NCBI GenBank assembly: GCA_964020975.1
Contig: OZ026618.1
Coordinates: forward strand, 32,331,349 to 32,395,348
Length of the DNA: 64,000 nt
Direction of reading: 5' to 3'
Source: Hermodice carunculata
Lineage: Eukaryota; Annelida; Polychaeta; Eunicida; Amphinomidae
Both the position numbers and the translations under genes were made by a program. The notes below the pieces were generated by a model. That model searched no databases and was not told where the DNA came from. It was given only the letters and a program-made list of their open reading frames with translations. Positions 10,512-25,510 of the stretch are shown here, piece by piece; within the stretch, counting starts at the first letter, position 1, and each line of letters starts with the position of its first letter.

Positions 10512-10575
<64 letters not shown>

Positions 10576-13150
10576 CACACACACACACATTCTGCAGGGC
10601 CGCGAATGACGTGCAACTTGAATTCATATGATGACAAGGGTTCGCAGTAGTGTTAACATAATTTGGTAGTAACAACATAGATTCAATTGTTGTTTGCTAA
10701 CTCTCCAGTCAAAACACACCTCTGAATAAAAACTAAGTATAAAAAAGAGAGGATTGCGAAATGATGTTCTGTCTTATGCATGGGGAGGTTTTAATTGAAT
10801 GGATTTAGTATTTCGTGACTGTACATGTACATATTTATAATCTCATAAAGAAATGGTACAATGGATTAGAATGAACTTTGCCGTTTCAATTTTGACGAGC
10901 AACCAGCTTCAATTTTGTGAAACTGAAATATTCACAACTCAACTTGGAAAATCAACACTATCAGTAGGACTTTTACTATATATTTTGTGTTAAATTAGAG
11001 TATCCGAGATAAAAATGTTCCTCATATTCATGATCATGTAAGGATACATGTTCCAACGCATCAAATAAATATTTAACTGGGAGTGATTTTAATGTGGAAA
11101 ACTGATCTACAGTCTGTCTTAACTCTTAAAGAGATCCATGACCCTAAATATTCCATAATGTACAACAATTTCAATATTACATTTTATGTTATACCACATG
11201 ACCATACAAACTTCCACACAAACTAGGGTGGATTTTCTTTGAACGTCACAAAAGTTTCTTCCTAATGACCACTTAAAATACTGGTTTTTTAACAAAACTT
11301 TATTTTTCTAAAGAACTAATAATTGTGCAATGATGAACCACTAACCTCACAGGAGTTGATGTTAGTTTATGATTCACTACCGTTAAGTTTATGTTGAAGT
11401 ATGCTAGAAATCAAAGTTTTTATTATTTAATTCAAAATTTCTCATATTTGAGTATTTTTAGCAGTTTTTATGAAGGAATTTTTTTTCTTGGCCCAACAAA
11501 AAGTTATAGATATAGGGGTTTGGTCAAAGCCAATAGCAGCAGCAACTCACATTGAAGTTATTTTGAATGACAAAAAGGTTTCATTTTAGAGGTCACACTA
11601 GATCAGACAGACTGCAAATGTAAACAGAAGTGTGATTATAAAAAGTTGGTTGCAAGAGGGGAGTGGTCTCTTTATTGGGGATTTTAAATGAATATTCTAC
11701 TGTATTATTGGTATGTATATTTATATACATGCTAAATAACAGTCATCAAGGAACAAATGTATACAAGATATATTATTTTGGTTTGAATTTTGCACCCGTT
11801 TTAAATTCATAGAGAGTAAGTCACCAAAACTAGAAAATATTTGGAAATTGACAAAATTATTCAAAAGAGGAGTTCACTTACAGTAGAAACAATATGTTAA
11901 ATTGTCAGTGTTACATATTTATTGTTTATCATTTGGCACAATTCAAGCTAAGAGATGTCAGGGTTGAATGTAGTAGAGGCAATGTATCCCCTTGTCACAC
12001 TAGTAATTTCATATTACCTGCATGGGCATCATAAAAAGTTACCAATTGGATGCCTTTCAAGATGACTTACACAAACCAAGCTTTTAATGATAGCCTTCTT
12101 TCTGTATACAAAGCCACATCATTTTTTTCAATAACAAAAATTGATTTTTTCTTCCTTTTTTTAAAAAATAGGCACATAGACCCATAGATAAGTCATTTAA
12201 TATCTCGTTAATTTACACTTTTCCCAGGAATAAGCAGCTTTTAGCTGTTTCTTCCTATTATACATAAGCTTAAGAATACAAGGTTTATAAATTTGTCCAA
12301 ATTACATAACTTGACAGAGCCAAACCAAACGAACATTCTTTACAATCTAAATTATCTCTGACTTTTTAGGCTCCCTCCTATTTTCAAATTTTGGTCATCT
12401 AGCCGGTAAAACACACACACACACACAAAAAAGGGGGGGGGGGGGCTTTTTGGAAAAGGTAAATCACATAGTTACGGCAGGGAAGTGCCAGAGAGGCATT
12501 TCCCTGGTTACAGCTAGTAGTTTGCATGACTTTTTTGGGGGGGGGGGGGGGGATTTCAATGTTAATGGTAAAAGTGTTGGTTGTATTTCAATTGAAGGCA
12601 ATGCTCAATGTAAAAGTTCAGAACTGATAATTTAACGAAAGCATTTTTATTTAATGAAATACATTAAATCTTTCATACCCATTACATGAAAAACTACATG
12701 TACAACTGAGTTAACACTTCAGTTTCTCTCTCTACCTTCCTTGGTTACAGACTGTCTGAATGAGCAATGATAGGAGTACATTTTGATTCTCATTTTGTCC
12801 AAATGTTGATTGAAATCTAAGATTTGTATTTTATCAGCGTAATCACTGCATGTATTTTAATTGGCAACAGTCAACGTCGCATGAAAGATAAAAGAATGAA
12901 ACACACATGTTTGCATATATGCAGTGACAGAATCTAAAATATGAGCTATTCGTAATGTATATGATCGGCCGGCTAGTCAGTATCACACAAAGGTTGCCAT
13001 TAATGGCTTAAAATTTTGATAATTCATTGTTTATGGCTGAAGATTGAGGGGTTAATCTGGAAATTGGTGGTCTGAATGTTTTGATATTGTCAAAAAAACA
13101 GAAAATGTAGCTTTATTACAGCACAAAATTTGACCAGGCTGACATAAACA
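10150..13150. repeat. Inner left arm of the foldback element, non-coding
   Basis: This stretch is the reverse complement of about 15310-19685 once the 1.55-kb insertion in the right copy is removed. It has no recognisable ORF or domain. Poly-G runs at 12431-12446 and 12536-12552 are present in this arm only. Similarity ends near 13150 at an A-rich tract. Confidence 0.75.
10514..10589. repeat. (CA)n microsatellite
   Basis: About 37 CA units with one CG interruption. The mirror arm has TATATAT at the matching place (about 19309), so the expansion postdates the inverted repeat. Confidence 0.95.
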
Positions 13151-14642
13151 AAAACAAAAAAAAAATAAATAAAAAAATAAAAAATCTCAGACAACACATC
13201 GCAACGTGTGTAAATACTCCTCTGAATGCGTGCTTGGTCTAAAAAGTAGCCCACCATGTTGTATGAGCGTGAAGAGGCCCAACCAGTGAGTACAGTATTG
13301 TAAGTGGCAAAATGAACCAATGAAGATCAATGAAAATTTCCATTTGATACATTGGAAATTTGATGTTTAGTCTGCACACAAATGATAGAACATACTCAAT
13401 GGTACAATGTAATTTCAATCTGATGAAGATCCCAATTTGAAATTATTGGTGTTTTTATCACTATGTGAATTCAAGAATAAACTACAGCAATATATTGGGG
13501 GTTGGGGGGGTTGAGGGTAAGGGTACAGTGTATTTCTGCACTGCGGCACAGGGGCATATTCTTTTTTGAGTACCAACATCATACTGAAGGCCTCCAATTT
13601 TCCCTACTGGCCAGTATTTCGGAATATTCTTATTTTCTGTACTCTGTATTGGGGGAAAATAATTTACTCTACTAGCACAATTGGAAGCCACCTGCCTTAC
13701 CCCCATACACTCAATCTTCTTGCATGAACAGCGTCCAAACAACAAAAACTCTTTGTGCATTAGCGAAATTAGGCTATTTGCTTTGGTGGCATATTATTAT
13801 TCTTGTAACAACTCATTTCAGATGACACAGAACACACATACATGCATGTACGTCAGTGTTTGTGAAAATATTCCTTGACAGATAGATACAACTTACTTTC
13901 ATGATGCAGCACACATCCTCTTTGAACTGCGTGGGATCCCCCCCCCCCCCATCCAACCCCATTCAGTTCACATACATGCATGGTGTCAAGTTCAACCCAT
14001 GCATTCTCATTTGGTACATAGGCCCACAAGTCTTGAGATTCATCGCAATATATGACTTTTGCCAGATGTGCACATCATCATTTGTAGTGATGGAAACAGT
14101 GGAGTGGACAAACTATGATTGTTGAGGAAGATGCTTTTTTCTGGCAGGGTTTTGTTCTGTGAGTACCCCCTTGCTATCCGCTTGTTTATGCATTCTTGCT
14201 GAGCATCACAAAATGGCAATTTGATCAAGCCAGGTGAAAGTGACACCCGCCCTCATTGCAATCAGTCAGTATCACACCACGAGTGACACCACTAGCCCTG
14301 AATTTTCCCCTTCCCTTGAAAAATTCTACCATTGAAACAAGAGCCCACTGCTAATTGAAAGTGTAGTCCTATCATGGCAATAAAACAGCACACATGTTAG
14401 TGGTAACACAAACATTCCCGGCTCCCTGACACATTACATATAGATGCATAACATTTAGTTACTAGGTCAGGGGCGCACATAAGCTACTTTACTGGGTGAC
14501 CACAGAGCACTGTCCAGTTGTATGTTGTATGCAGAGAAGTTTGCATGTATAACCAGCATCTCAGATTTGTAGAAGTTGGATACTGAGAGATCCGACAGAT
14601 GTTGAACACAGCTACAGATGAATAAAGTAGATCTATGTTTAC

Positions 14643-14705
<63 letters not shown>

Positions 14706-15309
14706 CAAAAAGGTATCGGGAGAAACCCCATAAACTCTCTGCAATTATAAATATAAATTTTGAGTGCAGACATGAAGTACCATGAAAAATCCTATGAAAC
14801 GTGCTTGTGAATGGAGTAAAAATAAGCATCCCTCTGCCTATATTCTTGGTAATGCATTGATCTAAGCCATGAACACACTGTCCATTATGTATAAATGAAA
14901 ATAGATTCAGGCTGCTACTCAGTAACAATATGGTGATAGGGAATAGGGGTGTTTCATATCTGGTCCTTGTATATAAACCAGCCTTTCTTAGCATGACCAT
15001 AATATGATGTTACGATGGATAAAATTTTATTTTGGTTTTAGTGTAATCAGCCTCCTGTGTCACAAAGGAGAAAGCTTAAAAAAACAAAAACAAAAAAACC
15101 CCCAGGCCCTTGTTTCATAGTTTCAGGTCTTTTTTTTTGTCGAGATTAGGTATGGTGTGAACATGAACCTCACTTCCCACCCCCAGCCAACTCACACAGA
15201 GTTTGAGCACATGCATACTTGACTGCTTATTTCTAAAAAAAAATATCTGACCACAACTATGAAATATCAAAATACTCTCAGCTAGTTTACATGTCAATTA
15301 CAAGTGTTT
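13151..15309. other. Central spacer of the foldback element
   Basis: Unique AT-rich sequence between the two arms. It contains a poly-C run at 13940-13949, a (CA)n tract at 14651-14704 and A/T runs. I see no gene, TIR or promoter in it. Short open frames on both strands show no known motif. Confidence 0.5.
14651..14704. repeat. (CA)n microsatellite in the central spacer
   Basis: About 27 CA units with one CG interruption. Confidence 0.95.
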
Positions 15310-16661
15310 CTCTATGTCAACGTGGTCAAAGTTTGTGCTGTAGATAAAGCTACATTTCTGCCTTTCTTGTACAGTATCAAAACATCTATACCACTAATTT
15401 CCATAATATTAATCCTCAATCTTCAGCCATAAACAGTAAATTATCAAATTTTAAGCCAGTGAATGCAACCTTTGTGTGATACTGACTAGCCGACCGCTTA
15501 TATACATTACCAAGTGCAAATACTATCACTGCATATACTCCAAAATGTATGTTTCATTCTTCTATCTTTCATGTGATATTGAGTGTTGCCAATTGAGGTA
15601 TATGTAGTGCTTACACTGAGAATATACAATGTTTGATCTTAGATTTTATTCAACATTTGGAAAAAATGAAAATCATTATGAATTCTTGTCATATTGTCCA
15701 TGCTGACAGTCTGTAACCATGGAGGGTAGAGCGTGAGACTGAAATATTGAATTAGTTGTTTAGTATTTTTATGTAATGGATATAAACATTTTAATGTAAT
15801 TCATTAAATAAAAAATGCATTCGGTAAATTATCAATTCTCGGCTAGATGACCAAAATTTGAAAACAGGAGGGAGTCCAAAAAAGTCAGAGATAATGAAAA
15901 TCGAGAATCATGTTCTTTTGTTTTTGCTCTGTCAAGTTAGTGAAATAGAGTAAATTTATAAATATCGTATTCTAAAGCTTTTGTATTGGAAAGAAACAGT
16001 TAAGAGCCGGCTATATCTGAGAAAAGTGTAAATCAACAGGATGTTAAATAACTTTTCTATAGGTCTATGTACTGATTTAAAAAATGTCGAAAAAAATCCC
16101 CATTTTAAATTTCATTTTCCCCATTTTTTGCAAATTTTGAAAATAGAAGGGCCCGTAAAGTGAAAAAAAAATTATGTGGCCTTGTGTACATATCAAAGAA
16201 GGCTATCATTAAAAAGATTGTTTGTGTAGATCACCTTGAAAGGCATCAAATTGTTAACTTGTTGTAATGCCCATGCAGGTAATATGAAATTACCAGCGTG
16301 ACAAAGGTGGAACTTTGCATATACTTCATTATACCCCAACATCTCTTACTTTGAATTGTGCCAAATGATAAACAAAAAGTATGTTACACTGACAAACTTA
16401 CATATTGTTTCTACTGTAAATGCCCTCCTCTTTTGGATGATTTTGTCAATTTCAAAATATTTTCTAGTTTAGGTGACTTACACTGTATGAATTTAAATAC
16501 AAGCAGGTGCGAAATTCAAACCAAAATAATATATATTGTATACGTTTGTTCCTCAAGGACTGTTATTTGGTATGCATATAATTGTATGTACTAATAAAAC
16601 AGTAGAATATTCATTTAAAATCCCCCGTAAAGAGACCACTCCCGTATTGCAACCAGCTTTT

Positions 16662-18213
16662 TAGCTCAGCTGACTTGTCAGTAGCTGAGCTTTTCTTATA
16701 GTCCTTTGTCCGTCGTCCGTCGTCATCAATCGACTTCTACTCCAAAACCGTCAGCCAGATTCACTTCAGACTTGGTGGCAATGTACCTTGGGTGGGTCTC
16801 TACCAAGTTTGTTCAATCGGTCATGCTCCAGTGATTTTTGGGTTATTTAAATGATTTTTGGGGTTCTCTTTTGGGGCAAATTTTAAAAAATCTTCTCTTA
16901 TTTTTTTTATGATTTTTGTGTGTTATGAATATTTTCGACTTCTTCTCCAGAACCGTCAGTCAGATTAAGCTGAAACTATGGGGATATGTTCCTTGCAGAA
17001 GGGTCAAACAAAGTTGTTCACTAGGAGGCAATGCTGCGGATTCCTGATTTTTAACGATTTTGTCAATTCGGGTACTCACCGATAAATGCAACTTTGCTAT
17101 TGATGACTATGTAAGTCAATGGGCATTCGAACGTTAATTCATATTTTTTATTTCTCCTGCAAAACCGTCTGTCAGATAGACTTCAAACTTGGTGGCAATG
17201 TACCGAGAGTCGGTCTCTTGGAGATTTGTTCAAATGGTCATGCTCCATTGCTTTTTGGATTTTTTTAATGATTTTTTGGGGGGTGGGGAGGGGTGGCAAA
17301 TCTTAAAAAATCTTCTTCTCTGAAACCACTCACCAAATTGCTTTGATGTCAGGAAGGAACACTCCTAGGGACTCCTTGTTCTGAATTTATTCATCAGGTA
17401 GCGCTGCAACTTTTTGCTATTTTTTGTTTATTTTTTTTTTATGTGTTATTGCCATTTTCGACTTTTTCTCCTGAAACGTGACTCACATTGAGCTGAAACT
17501 TGGTGGATATGTTCCTTGTGGAAGGGTCAAAGAAAGTTGTTCAGTATGGGGCACTGCTGTGGATTCCTGATGTTTTCAATTTGGGTACTTATAGATAAAT
17601 GCACCCTTCTTATTGATTACTATGTAAGTCACAGGGCATTTTAGATCTAATGCTCATTCATATTTTGGAACCATCAACCAGATTCACTTAAAACTTGGTA
17701 GGCATTTACCTTCGGTGGATTGCTGCCAAGTTTGTCGAAGTGGTAACGCTCCGGCGATTTTTTATTTTATTTTATTTTTTATAATAATTGTTTTTTTTGT
17801 TTGTCTGTTTGTTTGTTGTTGTTGTTTTTTTTTTTTTTTTGGACAAATCTTTAAGAAAAACTTCTCCGAAACCACTGATATTACACAGGAACACTTCTGG
17901 GGACTACTAGTTCTTAATTTGTATGATAGGTAGCGCTGTATCTAAAACAAAATAATGATTTCTAGACTGTTTTCGTTATTTTAAACCTTTTCTCCAGAAC
18001 CGTCCCTGAGATTAAGCTGAAACTTTGTGGATATATTCCTTGTAAAAAGGTCAAACAAAGTTGTCCTTTCCTATTGGTTGTTATGCCAAACTTGGTAGGA
18101 ATGTACCTTTGATAAGTGTCTACCTATTTTGTCATATCCCAAGTTTACAGAAACACAAGTGTGATGAGTCTCTACATCAGCTGAGCACGGGCTGTTCACA
18201 CAGCCCTCTTATT
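16662..18213 (+). mobile_element. CTCAGCTGA-family element with exact borders
   Basis: The left arm retains the empty site (GTGATTATA|AAAAGTTGG at 11640/11641), so this 1.55-kb insert is delimited to the base or two. It starts TAGCTCAGCTGACTTG with the near-inverted CAGTAGCTGAGCTTTT just inside, and ends GTTCACACAGCCCTCTTAT. The flanks fit a TA target duplication. Inside, three degenerate module types recur in order (about 16735, 16930, 17145, 17320, 17455, 17640, 17860, 17990). There is no transposase and no long TIR. Confidence 0.75.
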
Positions 18214-20407
18214 ATAATCACACTACTGTTTAGATTTACAGTCTGTATGACCTAATGAAACCCTTGAAATGAACTTTTTTTGCCATATTATTATCAATAA
18301 CTTCAATGTGAGTTGCTCCTGCTATTGCCTTTGACGACAGCCCAATACCTATGACTTTTTGTTGGACCAAGAAAAAACTTTTCTTCATAAAAACTACTGA
18401 AAATATTAAAAAATCAGTTTTGAATTTAATCATCAAAAATAAAACTAGCATACTTCAAAATAAACCTAATGGTAATGATTCATAAACTAACATCAACTCA
18501 TGTGTGAGATTATTGGTTCTTCATTGTGCAATAATTAGCTTTTAGAAAAATAAAGTTTCGTAAAATAACCAGTCTTTTAAGTTGGCGTCAGGAAGAAAAT
18601 TTTGTGATGTTAAAAAAAATCCACTCACGTTAATGTGAATGTATGTATGGTCATATAGAATACCATGAATATGTAATATTGAAATTTTTGTGCATAATAT
18701 GGTCTGTAGGGTCATAGGTCTCTAAACGAGTTAAGACAGATTGTAGATCAGTTTTCTACATTAAAACCACCCCAATAGTTAAATCTTTATCTGATGCGTT
18801 ACAACATTCATCCATACATGATCATTTATATGGTGAACATTTTACCTTGGATACTTCAACACACTAAAATTAATCAATTGAAAAGTCCCATTGATACTGT
18901 TGGTTTTCCAAGTTGAGTTGTTAATATCTCCGTTAACTTTCACAAATATGAAACTGTTTTTTTTTCTCAAAATTTAAATGTAATCAAACAGACAAGCCTG
19001 AATATATTTTTAGGCACACCGGCATCTAATCCATTGTGCCATTTTTTATAAGATGATAAATATGTCCCGCCAAGAAATACTAAATCCTTTCAATTAAAAA
19101 CTCCCCGTGCATAAGACAGTACACTGTACATCATTCCGCCATTCTCTTATTTTTACATTTAATATTTTATTGATACGTGTGTTTCGAACCGAGAGTCAGC
19201 AAACAACAATTGAATCTATGCTGTAACTGACAAATTATGTCTACACTCCTGCGAACCCTTTTCAGCATATGAATTCAAGTTGCATGTCACTAATGGCCCT
19301 GCAGAATGTATATATATTTTAATTCCACATTCTTGTTCATGAAATATATGTTTATGATTACAATGTACCAACATGCAATACGACACATATGCATGGAGAT
19401 GGAGGATGCGATTCATAGTCCAATCTGTGCAATATAGCCCATGGGGAACTGGTGCAAATAAAGCTGCTGTTATGTCTTTTATTTTATTTTTTAATGCATG
19501 ATCCTACAAACGAAGGGTATACGTTTGAAGTCAAATGAATTTATCATAAGACCAAGGCTTAATTCAATGAATCCATCATTTAAATCTTTACTTGATTATT
19601 TTGCTCAACATCATCAACTTTAGTGGACAGATTATGTGCAAAGCAGCAGAACATCGCATATAAATATAACAAGTAACAAGAACTCTGTGTGAACAGTCCA
19701 TACTAGCTAACCTAAAGATTCATCACACTTGCACTCTGTGAACTTGGGATAGGATCAAGGTCATCCATGTATTGAGTAAGTCTTATCTTTATGGAAGAAC
19801 ACTAACATGTGGAACATCAAGGTTCCAGTTTAAGTACTCTCAAGTTACAGTGAAGAGTAAAACTCATGTATGTTGCACTGTGATCCTAGAAACGAGGTCA
19901 AGGTCGCTCCTGTACTGTTTAAGCGTGACCTTCATAGAGAAACATTAACATATGCAACATCAAGTTCCTAACTCAAAACAGATGTCAAGTTATCGAGTGA
20001 ACAATAACTTTCATGTCAGTTGTCTTGTCACCTTGGGAATGAGGTCAAGGTTCAAAAATCATTGGAGCATGATCACTTACACAAAATATGTAGACACTTA
20101 TGAAACGTACATCTTAACCAAGTTTGGCACAAATCTGGCCAAAAATTATAAGTTATAACCATTACAAGAAATTTCAATGTAAAACTTTTTAAAAGATTTT
20201 CCGAAAAAATCACAAAAAAATAAAATAATTACTGGAGCATGACCATTCAAAGAAACTTGATAGGCTAACTGAGATACATTGCCACCACCTTTAGGCCAAT
20301 CTGACGGACGGTTTCTTCAGAGAAGTCCAAAGTGTCTATTAGCATTAGAATGCCCATTGACTTGCATAGAAGTCAATAGGAAAGGTTCATTTACCAATAA
20401 GCACCGA

Positions 20408-21430
20408 ATTAAAAAAAAAGTTCAAAATCAGGAATCCATAGCAGTACCACGTAGTGAACAATTCGTTTGACTCTTCCACAAAGAACATATCCACCAAGTT
20501 TCAGCTTAACCTGATTGACGGTTCTGGAGAATAAGCCGAAAATAGCAAAAACACAAAAATAAGCATCAAAAATTAGGAAAAATTCGCAGCGCCACGAGAA
20601 TCCCTAGGAGTGGTCCTGTGTCATATCAAAGCAATTGAGTGAGCAGTTTCCGAGACGAAGATTGTAGAAGGTAGATCCTCACAAATTTGGTCAATTTGGT
20701 TGAAAGTTTCAGAAAAGAAGTAAAAAATGTGAAATAGAAAAAAAAATGCTTCACAGCAAATTTGGATGCCTTCAAAATGAGAACAGTTTGAAATGTTGCA
20801 CGTTGCCATTGTTCTAAATAATCTAAATTTTGTGTATTAGCCTAATCTGCATAATTTTAAATGTTACAATTTTTGTTCGTTGTTCATTGGATGTGGCCAT
20901 GTCTCAAACTTATCAACTGAAGTTGAAAGACACCAATATCTATAACAGTTTCGCAGCTATTCAACATTTTAATTTTATGTATTTGCCTGATTTGCATCAC
21001 ATAAAATTGTGCAATTTTGGATCATGGTTCATTGGATGTGGCTATGTCACAAGCCTATGGATTGAAATTGGAATGGCACCTCTATCTATAATATTTTTGA
21101 AGCTATTTATGATTTAAATCCTGTAAAATCACCTAATTTGCATAAGTTAGAATCCTACAACTTTGGTTCATTGGATGCAGCTTTGCCACAAACTTTTAGA
21201 TTGAAGTTGGAATGGCATCTATATGTATAATAGTTCAGATATATTCCACTTTTACATTTTTCAGTGCCTCTGATTGGCATGGTTTGAAATTCTACAACTT
21301 TCATTTACTGTCCATTTTATTGGCAGGTGTCTCAAATCTGTACATGCACATTGAAATTTGAGCCTGTCTGCAATAACTTGGGTGATACGGAGCTTTTAAA
21401 ATTTTAATTGCCCTTCATTTGCATAATTTC
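20408..21430 (+). repeat. Second copy of the near-identical duplicated segment
   Basis: Matches 7774-8885 in direct orientation with scattered single changes (for example near 21238 and 21376) and one deletion of about 95 bp. It contains the same minus-strand family fragment followed by the TTTGCATAAT tandem repeat, which continues beyond the GAAA tract to about 21700. Confidence 0.85.
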
Positions 21431-21431
21431 A

Positions 21432-21459
21432 AGAAAAAGAAAGAAAGAAAGAAAGAAAG

Positions 21460-21554
<95 letters not shown>

Positions 21555-21556
21555 AA
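21432..21556 (+). repeat. (GAAA)n microsatellite
   Basis: About 31 GAAA units, directly 3' of the duplicated segment and followed by another unit of the TTTGCATAAT repeat. Confidence 0.95.
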
Positions 21557-21807
21557 CATATACTGTCCATTATATTGGCAGGTGTCACAAACCTGTATAT
21601 GCACATTGAAATTTTTTGTCTATCTGCACTAGTTCGGAAGATCTAGAGCTTTCAAAATTTTAAGTGCCCCTAATTTGCATAATTTTAAATATCATGAGTA
21701 TTCCAAACCAGGTGCTCTATTTCACTGGTAGGTCAGTCGCCATGGCAAGCTTGGTGGCTTTCGGAATGATAGTGTCAGAGAGAACATTCCGGACAGATTT
21801 GGTCGTA

Positions 21808-22056
<249 letters not shown>

Positions 22057-22312
22057 AACAAAATGTCTGGGCTGTCACCCAGCCATTATAAGCACTAGAA
22101 TGCCCAGTGATTTACATAGTAATCAATAGGAAAGGTGCATTTACCTTGAAGTACCCAAATTAAAAAAATAAATAAATAAATAAAATCGTTAAAAATCAGG
22201 AATCCACAGCAGTGCCACCTAGTGAACACTTTTGTTTGCCCTTTCCACAAGGACCATATCCTCCAACTTTCAGCTTAATGTGAGTGATGGTTCTGGAGAA
22301 GTCAAAAATAGC

Positions 22313-22346
<34 letters not shown>

Positions 22347-22890
22347 TAGAAATAATTGCAGCACCATGTGGTGAACAACTAGTGGTCCCTAGGAGTGTCC
22401 CTGTGTGATATCAAAGCAATTGGGTTAGCGGTTTCAGAGAAATTTGTTTAAGATTTGTCCCCCCCCCCCAAAAAAAATAAATAAAAATAAAAAAATAAAA
22501 AATCCAAAAATCACTGGAGCGTGACTTTTTCAACAAACTTGGTGAAGACCTACCCAAGGTACATCCCACCAAATTTGAAGTAAACATGGCTGACAGTTAT
22601 AGAGAAGAAGCTGAATTGTCAATTGTGGATGGACGGATGATGGACAAAGGGCCATCTTATCAGCACAGCCCTGGCTGACAAGTCGGTCAAGCTAAAAAAA
22701 ATATAAAACAGGGTCCATTTTAAAACTAATGCAATAGGATAATTTGGGATTTTTCAAAAATTGAAAAGACTGGCTGTGAATTTCAGACCTTCAAGGTCCA
22801 TATTTTTTTCCAAAGGAATCCCAGAATTTTCAAGTGTTTACAGACAGTGTACGAACCGTGTCGATTGTATTATGCATCCAAGACCGGTTA

Positions 22891-24223
22891 TAGTAGTAGT
22901 AAGTAGTAAAATTTTATTGACTGAAAGAGAGTGTATCTGTTTCTCTACAGCTTGTTCCCTTTAAAGTGGTATGACTGGACAATTGACATATTAAATGAAT
23001 ATGTTGGAATATAAAATGTATATCATGTATTACACATGTCTGTGTTCTATTCATGATTGGCAAATACAAAAACATGTAGCTTCTGTTGAAGTTTTGTGTT
23101 TTTGTTTCAGATTTGGTGAGTACCTGTGTTCTTTTAGTCTTTTGACCAGGAACACAGAGAATACGTCCTCTTCTGTGTCGCTGTGTTATAAATAGTGTCA
23201 GTGGTTCGGTACATACTTACACAGGGTCGGGTTGCATCTTAGTCAGTCATAACAATCTCCAGCTGTCCATTAATCGGCAGTGTGATACTGTATAGTGATA
23301 AGGTAATGAGCAGTGGTCCCAGGATGGTGTAGAGGGTGTCAGGTCTCCATACTCAATGTGAGGATGGAATGCCCGGCTAGTCGTATGCACAGGCATCAAG
23401 ACACCGCTTACACGTAAGAATTTCTCTATGGTTTGAAAACAAACACACAAACAGAAGTGCTCCCCTCCCCCAGCCAGCTGGAATAAAATGAATTCACAGG
23501 CTGCTCATAAATTGGTAGGGTGATCAGGGTCAGTCTTGCACGGAATGGGTAGCCAAATGGGATGCTGGAACTGGCGAAGGCCCCCAGCAGAATAATCAGT
23601 GACCCAGGCTGTTTTATCAAAGGATTGCTGTAAAAATGCTCCTCTATCTGCCCCACCCCTTCCCCTCTCAACCTACTTGGTTGCCCAGGTTGGCCTGACA
23701 AAGCACTTGTTATTAAGCGAAATTAGGGCTACAGCCGCCTTAGTAACTTTTGACCAGTGGTTGCTCTCATTATCAATCCTCTCTGGCTCACGCAGGCAGG
23801 AAGTATGTGTGTGTGTGTGGGGGGGGGGGGGAGAGTACCAGGCTAAGAGGAACCACAAGTATTTCATTATCCTTTCTACACATCTTAAAAGTGATATGTA
23901 TACCGATTGATATATTTATTAAGTTTACGTTTCATTATCAAATTTTGAGAAAAGCTAGCTGGGGAGGGGGATGGGCACTTGTGTTTTGTTTATCACATTA
24001 AGCGTGCATCCAGACACCAGTGGCTTTTTTAATCATAATTCTTGGTCAGTTGTGTGTAAAGTACAAGTAAGATTCTTGAAGTTATGGATAAGTGAGCCAT
24101 ATCAGTGTGACCACATACTTTTGTGATCCTGACAACAGAAGGATGAATTGTATGGGCTGGGGCTGGGGAATGGGTTCAAGAAATCTGCAGCAGGAATTAA
24201 TATCTCACGGCAAATCCCCGCTT

Positions 24224-24254
<31 letters not shown>

Positions 24255-24813
24255 GAAGGTTGTGTGGCCGCTGATTTGATCACATGGAAGCAAACATGCC
24301 TACACGACTGTCACGCTTCACATTTGACCCGGCTTATGAGACTCCCTGATGAAGACCATATTTTACAGCCAAATATTTTTGCTGGTTTGTTCTCATGCAT
24401 TTGTTTATCCTGGGTGAATGTCTGAAAATTCAGCTATATCCATCTGGTCAGTATTTCTTCGCTTTTTTGCTCATTTATATCTGTGGACTGGAAAAACATG
24501 TCCAAAAATATCAAATATTTCTTGCCGGTTTTCCTGAATCCCACTGCAATATCTGTTATGTAGTTTTCGTGAGAAAAAAAATAATGATCAAAATGACAGA
24601 TAGTCATTTGATTTTTTTTTTTTTTTTTTTAATGGGGCATGGGTGAAAGAAACCTCATGAAGTGTGCAGTGATAATGACTTCATGTATCATACATAATAA
24701 GCTGTATAAAAACTTAAGTAGGGGTGCCAAATTGGAACCAAAATGGACCGTTGACTTGAATGGAAAATACAGTAATGCTGGTCCTGTGCAATCGTATTTG
24801 ACAGAGACCACTA
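22891..24813. other. Right-arm-specific stretch without recognised features
   Basis: About 1.9 kb with no counterpart in the left arm. It holds a G run at 23819-23831, a C run at 24226-24248 and a T run at 24611-24630. Short open frames show no domain. Confidence 0.45.
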
Positions 24814-25510
24814 CATACATGCACTGTCCGAAGTTTTTAATGGCACTTTCGTAGACCATAGACTATGCGTAGTAAATTAAATGCTTTCATGTATTCTCGT
24901 CCTCTAACAAGGGCTTTCCAACAGTTTTTGAATAGAAAGAATCAGATGGATTTTAGCCAATTTAGGGCAATTTTACTGAAAAACACGCTTTAAATACCAG
25001 GGGGAAAGGGCATTTCTGTAAGATCAAAAGTCTATAGTTTGCGCTGTGTTGATGTTCCCGAAATAAAGTTGGGTGTATCGCACGGAAGAAATATATGGCA
25101 TGTAGTTATCCCTGTGTCAGTCCATGTCAGCAAGTAAAACTTCACTCATGAAAGTATACAGCTTTGGCACAAATGTTTACGCATTTTGTCATGGGTTCTA
25201 ATGAATGAATGCTGACAGGACGCGGAAGATGACTAAGGGCCAAATAGGTCACCCTCTTCTCTTCCAGCGCCATGGTTTGATGAACTGGCAATCTTTTGGC
25301 ATGAATATTTTAAAAGTATTTACCTAACCCCAGACTCCACACTCCTCAACTGATACGCTACTTACATCAAACGCCCCTAAAACCTCAAAATCCAGGGGTC
25401 AAAATACGAACTCTGTTTTTGTATACGAGGGTACCAGTCAAAAGTTCTACATTTAAAGAAAAAAATATATCATTTCATTCATTTCAATTTTTCATGGCAT
25501 TTGAAAAGGG

